Origin: CAYQDR01 sp964416315
GTDB lineage: Bacteria; Methylomirabilota; Methylomirabilia; Rokubacteriales; DASRDR01
NCBI GenBank assembly: GCA_964416315.1
Contig: CAYQDR010000116.1
Span: 1-15,419 of the forward strand
Length of the DNA stretch: 15,419 nucleotides
Reading direction: 5' to 3'
Shown here: in pieces, positions 6,802 to 12,942 of the stretch
Numbering within the stretch: the stretch's first letter is position 1
How the letters are laid out: each line of letters starts with the position of its first letter
Made by a program: the position numbers and the translations under genes
Notes under the pieces: generated by a model
What the model was told of the DNA's origin: nothing
Seen by the model: the letters and a program-made list of their open reading frames with translations, nothing else
Database searches by the model: none

Positions 6802-8158
6802 TTTTCAGTCCCCTCCTCCTCGGGGAACGTGGTGCGACTCGGCCAGCCGACTGCGCGGCCAGCCCCCCGGCGTCCTTTCAGTCCCCTCCTCCTCGGGGAA
6901 CGTGGTGCGACCCGTCAGCGCGGCCGGCTCGCCGATCGCGCCGATCTCTTTCAGTCCCCTCCTCCTCGGGGAACGTGGTGCGACTCGCCTTCCCGGAGCG
7001 TCAGCCACTCGAACATCTCCCCTTTCAGTCCCCTCCTCCTCGGGGAACGTGGTGCGACGGAACCCGAGGCCACCGGTGATAATCACGCGCATCGTCCTTT
7101 CAGTCCCCTCCTCCTCGGGGAACGTGGTGCGACTGCTGGGTCAGGTAGACGTCCAGGCTCCGCTTGACGTCTTTCAGTCCCCTCCTCCTCGGGGAACGTG
7201 GTGCGACCAGGCCGTTCGAGGCTACGAGGCGCCGGATCTGCGCTTTCAGTCCCCTCCTCCTCGGGGAACGTGGTGCGACAGCGTCGCGCTCTCCAGGTCG
7301 TAGGGATCGGCGAAGCCCTTTCAGTCCCCTCCTCCTCGGGGAACGTGGTGCGACTCTACTCCGACCGCCTGGCCGAGGCGATCCTCCAGCTTTCAGTCCC
7401 CTCCTCCTCGGGGAACGTGGTGCGACGCGGGCGCCGACATCACCCCGGCGCTGCCCGCCGGATCTTTCAGTCCCCTCCTCCTCGGGGAACGTGGTGCGAC
7501 CGCCCGGCACCACCATCGCCGCGCCCTGCCCAACAGCCTTTCAGTCCCCTCCTCCTCGGGGAACGTGGTGCGACTCAACGCGAACACGACCCTGGAGATC
7601 GGCGACCTGATCTTTCAGTCCCCTCCTCCTCGGGGAACGTGGTGCGACCGCCCGGCACCACCATCGCCGCGCCCTGCCCAACAGCCTTTCAGTCCCCTCC
7701 TCCTCGGGGAACGTGGTGCGACTCAACGCGAACACGACCCTGGAGATCGGCGACCTGATCTTTCAGTCCCCTCCTCCTCGGGGAACGTGGTGCGACCCAC
7801 TACCCGACGCCCTCCGACGCCCGGCGCGCCGCCTTTCAGTCCCCTCCTCCTCGGGGAACGTGGTGCGACTCCCCCCGTGGACCACCCCGCCCGCGGTCTC
7901 GACCTTTCAGTCCCCTCCTCCTCGGGGAACGTGGTGCGACTCTGCTCAAGGACCGACCGGCACGCGCCGCACTCGTCCTTTCAGTCCCCTCCTCCTCGGG
8001 GAACGTGGTGCGACACCGGTCCCGCCACGCCAGGGCCAGCAAGCATCTTCTTTCAGTCCCCTCCTCCTCGGGGAACGTGGTGCGACCGCAAACCGAGGGC
8101 GGCCTGCCGCGGCGTCAATGCCTTTCAGTCCCCTCCTCCTCGGGGAACGTGGTGCGAC
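6802..8158 (-). CRISPR. CRISPR array, 19 repeats of 37 nt, 18 spacers
   Basis: Repeats start at 6802, 6875, 6948, 7022, 7097, 7171, 7243, 7318, 7390, 7464, 7538, 7612, 7686, 7760, 7833, 7904, 7978, 8050 and 8122. On the plus strand each reads CTTTCAGTCC...GTGGTGCGAC; all copies appear identical except the one at 6802, which has T for C at its first base. Spacers are 34-38 nt. I orient it on the minus strand: there the repeat begins GTCGCACC and ends ACTGAAAG, like the 8-nt 5' handle of many type I/III crRNAs. The only degenerate repeat is then at the leader-distal end, and cas4-cas2-cas1 lie upstream on the same strand. The repeat can form a short hairpin, TCCCC paired with GGGGA around GAGGAGGA, as needed for Cas6-type processing. 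Confidence 0.98.
7501..7796. repeat. Exact 148-bp tandem duplication inside the CRISPR array
   Basis: The block 7501-7648 (spacer, repeat, spacer, repeat) is repeated without change at 7649-7796. Spacer 7501-7537 (starts CGCCCGGCACCACC) equals 7649-7685, and spacer 7575-7611 (starts TCAACGCGAACACG) equals 7723-7759. This is recombination or slippage between repeats, not independent acquisition. Confidence 0.97.
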
Positions 8159-8267
8159 CGCTCGCGGCGCACCGAAAATCCGCGGGCATGCGCGCTGGTG
8201 TCTGGCCTCCCGTTTCGCAAGGTGGACTTCCGCAGCGGCACCCCAGCCATTTGCGAACCCGAGCCTT
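8159..8267 (-). promoter_or_regulatory. Putative CRISPR leader
   Basis: The ~110 nt between the cas4 stop and the first (leader-proximal) repeat should hold the array promoter and the integration signals read by Cas1-Cas2. It has no ORF of note. It contains a 7-bp inverted repeat, TTCGCAA (8214-8220) and TTGCGAA (8251-8257), spaced by 30 nt, which could be a protein-binding site. No clear -10/-35 pair stands out. Assignment rests on position and on repeat orientation. Confidence 0.6.
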
Positions 8268-8867
8268 CTACCAGATGTCCCCGCAGAAGTTGCGGTACTC
8301 GCAGACCTGACAGCGCGCCCGGACCGAAGTCGGGTCGGGAAGTCGCTGCTCGCGCACCATCCGCCGGACCTCGCCCACGGCGCGCACCACCTCCGCACGC
8401 TCGGCCTCGCCCACCGGAACCCGCACCACCTCGTTCGACGGCACGAGATAGACGAACGCGTCCGGGGCCCGTCTCGCGAAGGCCTCCTCGGCGAGGAGCG
8501 CGTAGCCGGCGAGCTGGACCCGGTGGTTCCGCCGCACGCCGCCCTCGGTGTCCTTGAAGTCGACCGGGTAGCACGCGTCCGAGCCCAGAATCAGGAGGTC
8601 GAGCTTCCCGGACAGGCCGAGGCGCTCCGACCGGAGCGAAACCCCGAATCGCCGCTCTCCGTCGCCCAGTCCGTACCGGCGAAACCCACGGCGCCGCTCC
8701 AGCGCTTCGACCGCCGCCTGCACGTCCTTGCCCCGCCGCATTTTGTAGGTGGGCGCGACGCTGACAGGCAGCACGTACCGGTAGTATGGAATGCGCGGGC
8801 AGTAGGCCCACTGCTTGAGGTCGGTCACCGTCAGCTCGGGCCATGGAACCTCCGCGCCCTCACCCAC
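8268..8867 (-). CDS. cas4: CRISPR-associated exonuclease Cas4
   Basis: A 199-aa RecB-type nuclease with a Fe-S cluster, which trims and orients prespacers before integration by Cas1-Cas2. The four cluster cysteines are Cys23 (KQWAYCPRIPYYR) and Cys186, Cys189 and Cys195 (CQVCEYRNFC at the C-terminus). The nuclease motifs are GKLDLLIL (Asp90), PVDFKDT (Asp103, Lys105) and the QLAGYALLAEE helix with Gln118. The second acidic residue is Asp, where many Cas4 proteins have Glu. The GTG start at 8867 overlaps the cas2 stop by a few bases, so it is translated from the same message as cas1 and cas2. The array leader lies directly after its stop. Confidence 0.95.
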   Translation of the reverse strand: MGEGAEVPWPELTVTDLKQWAYCPRIPYYRYVLPVSVAPTYKMRRGKDVQAAVEALERRRGFRRYGLGDGERRFGVSLRSERLGLSGKLDLLILGSDACYPVDFKDTEGGVRRNHRVQLAGYALLAEEAFARRAPDAFVYLVPSNEVVRVPVGEAERAEVVRAVGEVRRMVREQRLPDPTSVRARCQVCEYRNFCGDIW

Positions 8868-9144
8868 CCGCCGCCTCGTCGGCGGCCTCGTTGAGGATCT
8901 CGCGCCGCGCCTGCGCGTCCTTCTCGCACACCGGCAGCACCAGGATCTTCCCGACCCCTCGGCCCAGCGTGTCGGCCAGCCGCGCGAACAGCTCGCTCCG
9001 GCGCGCCGCCTCGAGGGGGCCGCAGAAAGCGCTGTACTGGATCCGCTCGAGACCGTAGTCCTTGCAGGCGTTGGCCACCCGGACGCGGACCCGGTCGTCC
9101 CCGATGTCGTACACGACGAACGTGAGAAGCTCCTGCCCCCTCAC
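8860..9144 (-). CDS. cas2: CRISPR-associated endoribonuclease/integration protein Cas2
   Basis: A 94-aa ferredoxin-fold protein that dimerises and bridges two Cas1 dimers in the spacer integrase. The N-terminal strand FVVYDIGDDRVRVRVANAC carries the conserved Asp13. YGLERIQYSAFCGPL and the ILVLPVCEKD strand are the expected later landmarks. Length is normal for the family. I choose GTG at 9144 because its first bases overlap the cas1 stop (GTGA); an adjacent GTG at 9147 is possible. The open frame continues upstream inside cas1, but that part is a shadow. Confidence 0.95.
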   Translation of the reverse strand: MRGQELLTFVVYDIGDDRVRVRVANACKDYGLERIQYSAFCGPLEAARRSELFARLADTLGRGVGKILVLPVCEKDAQARREILNEAADEAAGG

Positions 9145-10304
9145 CACTTGAATGCGAACCCGCGGTACGCCTCGCCGCCCCGCAGGTAGGCGGCCAGGTT
9201 CCGCGCCTGGATCTGGACGACCGACTTGAGGCGGTGCCGGCGGCCCCGGAAACCGACCTCCGTCTCGAGGCGCTCGAGAACCGCGCCCGCGACGAGCCGC
9301 CGGCTCGCCTCGGTCAGCATGCCCTCGCGCATCTCGAGTTTCGACCCCTTGGTCAGCGATGCGAGCACCGCCCGGTCCACGACCGGCTGCCGAAACTCCT
9401 CGATGAGGTCGAGGACGAGCGACGGCTTGCCGGGCCGATCCACGTGGAGGAACCCGGCGAAGGGCTCCAGCCCGGCGTTCATGAGGGCGCCCCACACCTG
9501 GGTGTAGAGGATGCCGTACCCGTAGTTCAGCGCGGCGTTGACCGGGTCCGCGGCCCCCCGATGCTCCCGCGAGTCGAACGGGACGTGCCCGCCGAGGAGC
9601 GCCCGGACCCCACGCCAGTAGTGCCGGCCGGCCGCACCCTCGATGGCCAGGAGCGCGCCGCGGGCGTCGTCCACCCGGCTGCCCGGGACGCTCTCCACCT
9701 CCCGGCGGCCAGCCCCCAGCGCCCGCGCGGCTTCACGGACCTGCCCGAAGGCGGCCGGATCGACCGTCTTCAGGTACTTGCCGAAGTACTTGAGCAGCGC
9801 CGCCTGGTTGCCGAGCTTGCCCCGGACGACGGCCTTCGCGACCTCCAGGCCCCGCCCGTCGCCGTACGCGGCCATCTGCTCGCGGCGCGTCACGACCGTC
9901 GCCGTCAGCATCGGCGAGGTGAGCATCGCGATCGGCCGCCCGCTCGGCGCGAGGAAAGAGAGGCGGATGCCCCGCTCGCAGCAGGCCTCGATCAGGTCGG
10001 TCGAGACCGACACCCCGGGGGCGGCGACGACGATGTCGCTGATCCGGAAGAGCGGCAGCTCCACGCGCTCCGGCGTCAACCGGGGGCCGCCCTCCGCCTT
10101 CGACCGGCGGAGGGGCTGCGGCGGGCCCTTGATCCCCGCGGACGTGACGAGGCGGAGAGGCGGCCGCGCCGGCAGCTCGATCGGGAGGAAGAGCTGCGGG
10201 CCGCCCTCGACCAGCTCCAGGCGCGGGCGCGGGCCTCGGACGACGAGCCGCTCGCTCGTCTTCCCCAGCATGACGCCCGGCGCGCTGACGATCACGCTCT
10301 CCAT
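9141..10304 (-). CDS. cas1: CRISPR-associated integrase Cas1
   Basis: A 387-aa metal-dependent integrase that inserts new spacers at the leader end. The catalytic residues are visible: Glu222 in LLAIEGAAGRHYW, His287 in GFLHVDRPGKPSL, and Asp299/Glu302 in VLDLIEEFRQPVVDR. ALNYGYGILYTQV is another family signature. The N-terminal beta domain is longer than usual: between LELVEGG and VELPLFRISDIVV there are about 45 extra residues (roughly 37-80, Pro/Arg-rich). The whole protein is therefore ~50 aa longer than common Cas1 proteins. The ATG at 10304 lies 9 nt after the stop of a HEPN relic, with AGGGGAC as ribosome binding site. cas1, cas2 and cas4 overlap by a few bases each and form one adaptation operon. 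Confidence 0.97.
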   Translation of the reverse strand: MESVIVSAPGVMLGKTSERLVVRGPRPRLELVEGGPQLFLPIELPARPPLRLVTSAGIKGPPQPLRRSKAEGGPRLTPERVELPLFRISDIVVAAPGVSVSTDLIEACCERGIRLSFLAPSGRPIAMLTSPMLTATVVTRREQMAAYGDGRGLEVAKAVVRGKLGNQAALLKYFGKYLKTVDPAAFGQVREAARALGAGRREVESVPGSRVDDARGALLAIEGAAGRHYWRGVRALLGGHVPFDSREHRGAADPVNAALNYGYGILYTQVWGALMNAGLEPFAGFLHVDRPGKPSLVLDLIEEFRQPVVDRAVLASLTKGSKLEMREGMLTEASRRLVAGAVLERLETEVGFRGRRHRLKSVVQIQARNLAAYLRGGEAYRGFAFKW

Positions 10305-10313
10305 CAGCGTCCC

Positions 10314-10560
10314 CTACGGGCTCTCGCCGAGCAGCCGCCTGTAGAGATCGGGGAGGCGGTCGGCGATCGCAATGGCCCGCCGCGCGGCCGTCTCTCCGAA
10401 CAGCGCCGAAGCCGAAACTCCCGCGGCCTCATCGCCATAGAACGCCGGTGCCCGCTTCCTGGGCACGCTGGTCGAGGCCCGGCGTGAGCCCGCTAACTGC
10501 GTCTTGCCATGCCTGCAGGATCCTGCTGTCGAAGGGCGACCCGCGCGCGCCGTGCCCCGG
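10314..10560 (-). pseudogene. Relic of a HEPN-domain gene, frameshifted and 5'-truncated
   Basis: The last ~47 residues (KRAPAFYGDEAAGVSASALF, then GETAARRAIAIADRLPDLYRRLL) match the C-terminus of HEPN proteins, where an xFYGDE motif precedes the final helix. A few bases upstream the plausible continuation (ILQAWQDAVSGLTPGLDQRA) is in a different minus-strand frame, so a frameshift lies near 10455. The first HEPN helices are missing; they would have to lie where the opposing ATPase gene and its promoter begin. It ends just upstream of cas1. It is distinct from the HEPN gene at 4574-5011, which lacks this C-terminal motif. Confidence 0.55.
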
Positions 10561-10597
10561 CATCGCGGTCGGGCTGACGGGGCCCTGCAAATTATCC

Positions 10598-10626
10598 TTG
10601 AAATCTTGCAACACCACTGAAATGAT
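10598..10626 (+). promoter_or_regulatory. Candidate promoter for the DUF4143 ATPase (leaderless)
   Basis: In an unusually AT-rich stretch, TTGAAA (10598-10603) is followed after exactly 17 nt by AATGAT (10621-10626, 4 of 6 matches to TATAAT). Transcription would start about 7 nt later, which is the ATG at 10633. No ribosome binding site precedes that ATG, so a leaderless mRNA is suggested. Confidence 0.4.
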
Positions 10627-10632
10627 TCGCCC

Positions 10633-11913
10633 ATGGGCCTTCACCCTCGACGCCTCCTCGGTCCCCTCCGGGCGCGGCTCGTGACCCGGCCGATCACGGT
10701 CCTCACCGGCGCCCGCCAGACGGGCAAGACGACACTCGTCCGCAACCTCCTCCCCGTGACCGGGGCACCGCCGGCGGTCTACTTTTCCCTGGACGACCCC
10801 GACGAGCGCCTGCGCCTGGCGACCGACCCTGTCCGCCGGCTGGACCACGGCTCGCGCCTCGTGATCCTCGACGAGCTCCAGAAGCAGCCCGGGCTCCTCG
10901 ATGCAGTGAAGCTGCTCGCCGACCGGGGCGAGGGGCGGCACTTCCTCCTGTTGGGGTCGGCCCAGATCCTCCTGCTCCAGCAGGTCCGGGAGACGCTCGC
11001 GGGACGCGCCGCGCTGCTCGAGCTGTGGCCGCTCGGGCTCGTCGAGCGGGTTGAGGACGGCGAGGCGCCCCCGTCGGGTCTCGACCGCGTCTGGCACGAG
11101 GGCGAGGCCGCCGTCCGGCGCATGGCCGACGGGCCTCCGTCCGCCGACGCAGCGCGCCTCTGGCGCGGGCGAGCCGAGGAGCACTTCCTGTGGGGCGGCT
11201 ATCCCGCCTTGGAGCCCCTCCCGGCCGAGGACCGCCGCGCCTGGCTGCGGGACTTCCGGCGGACGTACCTGGAGCGCGACCTGGCCGACCTCGGCCGCGT
11301 GGCCGACCTCGACCAGTTCGCCCTCGCCCAGAACCTGCTGGCCGCGCGCACCGCCCGGCTCCTCTCCTACTCCGAGGTCGCGCGCGAGCTGGGCGTCGCG
11401 GTCAACACCGTCAAGCGCTACGTGCGCTTCCTGGAGATCTCGTACCAGGTCGTCCTCCTCCGGCCGCTCCTGCCGACAGTCGCAGCGCGGCTCGTCAAGA
11501 GCCCCAAGCTCTACTGGACGGATCCGGCGCTCGCTCGCCTGCTCGCTGAGCCGGCCGGCGCGTCGGACGGCGCTCTGTTCGAGACCGCCGTCCTGGACGA
11601 GCTGCTCCGCTGGTCGTCGTGGCGGTCCGACCCGCCGGCCCTCCACTTCTTCCGCACGCACGCCGGACGGGAGGTCGACTTCGTGCTGCACGCCCCCGAC
11701 CGTCTCCTGGCGATCGAGGTCAAGGCCGCTCGCCAGGCCCACCGGGCCGACGCGCGCCCTCTCACCGAAGTGCTCGGCACGCTCGCGGTCCGGGGCATCG
11801 CGCGCGACGCCTGGCGTCTCGGCCTCGTCGTCACCCGGGGCCGCGAGGTCGAGCCGCTCGCCCCCGGCGTCTGGGCCGTCCCCGACTGGCGGCTGTTCGG
11901 GCCGGCGGGGTAG
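10633..11913 (+). CDS. AAA-family ATPase with DUF4143 C-terminal domain
   Basis: A 426-aa protein of the widespread AAA_14/DUF4143 family. The ATPase part has Walker A GARQTGKTT (about 26-34), Walker B LVILDELQ (about 76-83) and a sensor-like FLLLGSAQ (about 98-105). A winged-helix-like segment follows (SYSEVARELGVAVNTVKRYV). The C-terminal DUF4143 part resembles a PD-(D/E)xK nuclease core, with GREVDFVL and LAIEVKAA. The function of this family is not well established; members are often in accessory regions. It lies on the opposite strand to the cas genes, between cas1 and cas3. About 100 nt of a related gene is not enough to explain it as a duplicate locally, but a relic of a second copy's last ~65 codons is at 12699-12896. 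Confidence 0.88.
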   Translation: MGLHPRRLLGPLRARLVTRPITVLTGARQTGKTTLVRNLLPVTGAPPAVYFSLDDPDERLRLATDPVRRLDHGSRLVILDELQKQPGLLDAVKLLADRGEGRHFLLLGSAQILLLQQVRETLAGRAALLELWPLGLVERVEDGEAPPSGLDRVWHEGEAAVRRMADGPPSADAARLWRGRAEEHFLWGGYPALEPLPAEDRRAWLRDFRRTYLERDLADLGRVADLDQFALAQNLLAARTARLLSYSEVARELGVAVNTVKRYVRFLEISYQVVLLRPLLPTVAARLVKSPKLYWTDPALARLLAEPAGASDGALFETAVLDELLRWSSWRSDPPALHFFRTHAGREVDFVLHAPDRLLAIEVKAARQAHRADARPLTEVLGTLAVRGIARDAWRLGLVVTRGREVEPLAPGVWAVPDWRLFGPAG

Positions 11914-11945
11914 TGCGCTCGACGCTCGGCTGCCGGCGAACCCGC

Positions 11946-12173
11946 TCATGAGCTCCCGGGCACCTGCTTCCCGACACGCCGTCGTCTGGTCCCCCCGTAC
12001 AGCCGGACCTTCAACCCCATCCTCCGACATGCGCGCGCCGTCCTCTCCGGGTCCACCGGCTTGAGCCAGGCCTCCAGCCGCAAGCCCCTGGTCGCGCGGT
12101 ACTGCGACTCGCGAATCTCATGGATCCACTTGGGCGACGCCGACTCCCATGCTTCTTTCCGGCTCACGCTCAC
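11946..12173 (-). CDS. Small partner protein of the PIN-domain toxin
   Basis: A 75-aa protein whose GTG start overlaps the PIN gene stop (GTGA). Its N-terminal half (SPKWIHEIRESQYRATRGLR) resembles the short helical proteins with an EIHxIRExxYExT-type motif that often accompany PIN ribonucleases, and it ends GLKVRLYGGTRRRR. I infer that it binds the PIN protein as an antitoxin. Unlike classical pairs it is encoded downstream of the toxin, though this order is common for this PIN group. The stop is 32 nt from that of the convergent ATPase. Confidence 0.65.
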   Translation of the reverse strand: MSVSRKEAWESASPKWIHEIRESQYRATRGLRLEAWLKPVDPERTARACRRMGLKVRLYGGTRRRRVGKQVPGSS

Positions 12174-12622
12174 ACCTCCTCTGGCGAGACGATCTCGAGC
12201 AGGGGATACCCTAGGCGCAGGTTCACGGCGTGGACCGCGCGCCGTGTCCTCAAGTTGACCAAATGCCGGAAGTTCCACGAGACCAGCGCGTCAACCCGCG
12301 CCACGGTGGCGACCGCCACGTGCCGCAGATCGTTGCGATATCGCCGCGGCACGATCCGCGCCGCCAGATACTCCTCGAACAGCCGGATACTCTCGACGCC
12401 CTCGGTCACCAGGTCGAACTCGACCTCCCTGACCTCCTCGAGGATGAGCCGGCGGACCTCGGCCGGCGCCCCTTCCAGCTCCTCCTGGACGACGTTCGGG
12501 ATAACCGCCTTGTCGGCGCCACCCAGCACCTCGCGGAGCCGCCGTCGCGTCGCGGCGACCCGGCGGTCGTCACCGGGGTCAGTCAGGGCGCCCAGGACGG
12601 AAGTGTCGAAGTAGAGGAGCAC
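12170..12622 (-). CDS. PIN-domain ribonuclease (VapC-like toxin)
   Basis: A 150-aa PIN-domain protein, start GTG at 12622. The fold's acidic residues are visible: Asp6 in LLYFDTSVLGAL, Glu48 or Glu49 in VVQEELEG, Asp98 in RNDLRHVAVATVARVDALVS, and the terminal motif SWNFRHLVN (115-123). PIN toxins cleave specific RNAs and are held in check by a co-expressed partner; the overlapping small gene downstream is the likely partner. The full domain is present, so it may be active. It shares strand with the cas3 gene but is separated from it by a relic, so co-transcription is uncertain. Confidence 0.88.
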   Translation of the reverse strand: MLLYFDTSVLGALTDPGDDRRVAATRRRLREVLGGADKAVIPNVVQEELEGAPAEVRRLILEEVREVEFDLVTEGVESIRLFEEYLAARIVPRRYRNDLRHVAVATVARVDALVSWNFRHLVNLRTRRAVHAVNLRLGYPLLEIVSPEEV

Positions 12623-12698
12623 GTTTGTCCCCTGTGCTCGGCGTCAGAACAGTCCGTCCCCACCGGCCGCAACTCCGGCCCCGGGACCGGGGTGCCGG

Positions 12699-12896
12699 CG
12701 ATTGAAGGCGCCCGCCAGGCCCACCGCGCCGATGCGCGTCCGCTGACCGAGGTCGTGGGCACGCTGGCCGTCCGCGGCGTCACGCGCGACACCTGCCGCC
12801 CCGGCCTGGTCGTCACGCACGGCAGCGACGTGGAGCCGCTGGCCCCCCGGCGTCTGGGCCATCGCCGACTCGCGGCTGTTCGGGCCGGGGATGTGA
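12699..12896 (+). pseudogene. Relic of a second DUF4143 ATPase (C-terminal ~65 codons, frameshifted)
   Basis: The reading IEGARQAHRADARPLTEV, then GTLAVRGV, LVVTHGSDVEPLAP, is almost identical to the C-terminus of the intact ATPase at 10633-11913 (IEVKAARQAHRADARPLTEV, GTLAVRGI, LVVTRGREVEPLAP). Nucleotide similarity continues to the end (CGGCTGTTCGGGCCGGGG). An extra C in the run at about 12843-12848 shifts the frame; without it the copy would end GVWAIADSRLFGPGM and stop at 12894-12896. The nuclease-like ExK position is deleted. Everything upstream of the last ~65 codons is missing. It is read on the plus strand, divergent to PIN, whose promoter must lie nearby. Confidence 0.85.
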
Positions 12897-12942
12897 GGGC
12901 GAGGCGCCTTCACGCTGAGATTGTCGCCCTGACGGATCAGGT

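Noticed and set aside
6802..8158. Array transcription on the plus strand
   Set aside because: The degenerate repeat is at 6802, the GAAAG-type handle reads on the minus strand, and the adaptation genes lie on the other side; all three favour the minus strand.
6796..8160. Open reading frames on both strands across the array with repeating peptides such as SVPSSSGNVVR and VAPRSPRRRGLK
   Set aside because: They are translations of the CRISPR repeat, which has no stop codon in several frames; variable parts are spacers, not protein.
10429..12030. 533-codon minus-strand frame opposite the ATPase
   Set aside because: Shadow of the ATPase gene; only its last ~30 codons may belong to the HEPN relic.
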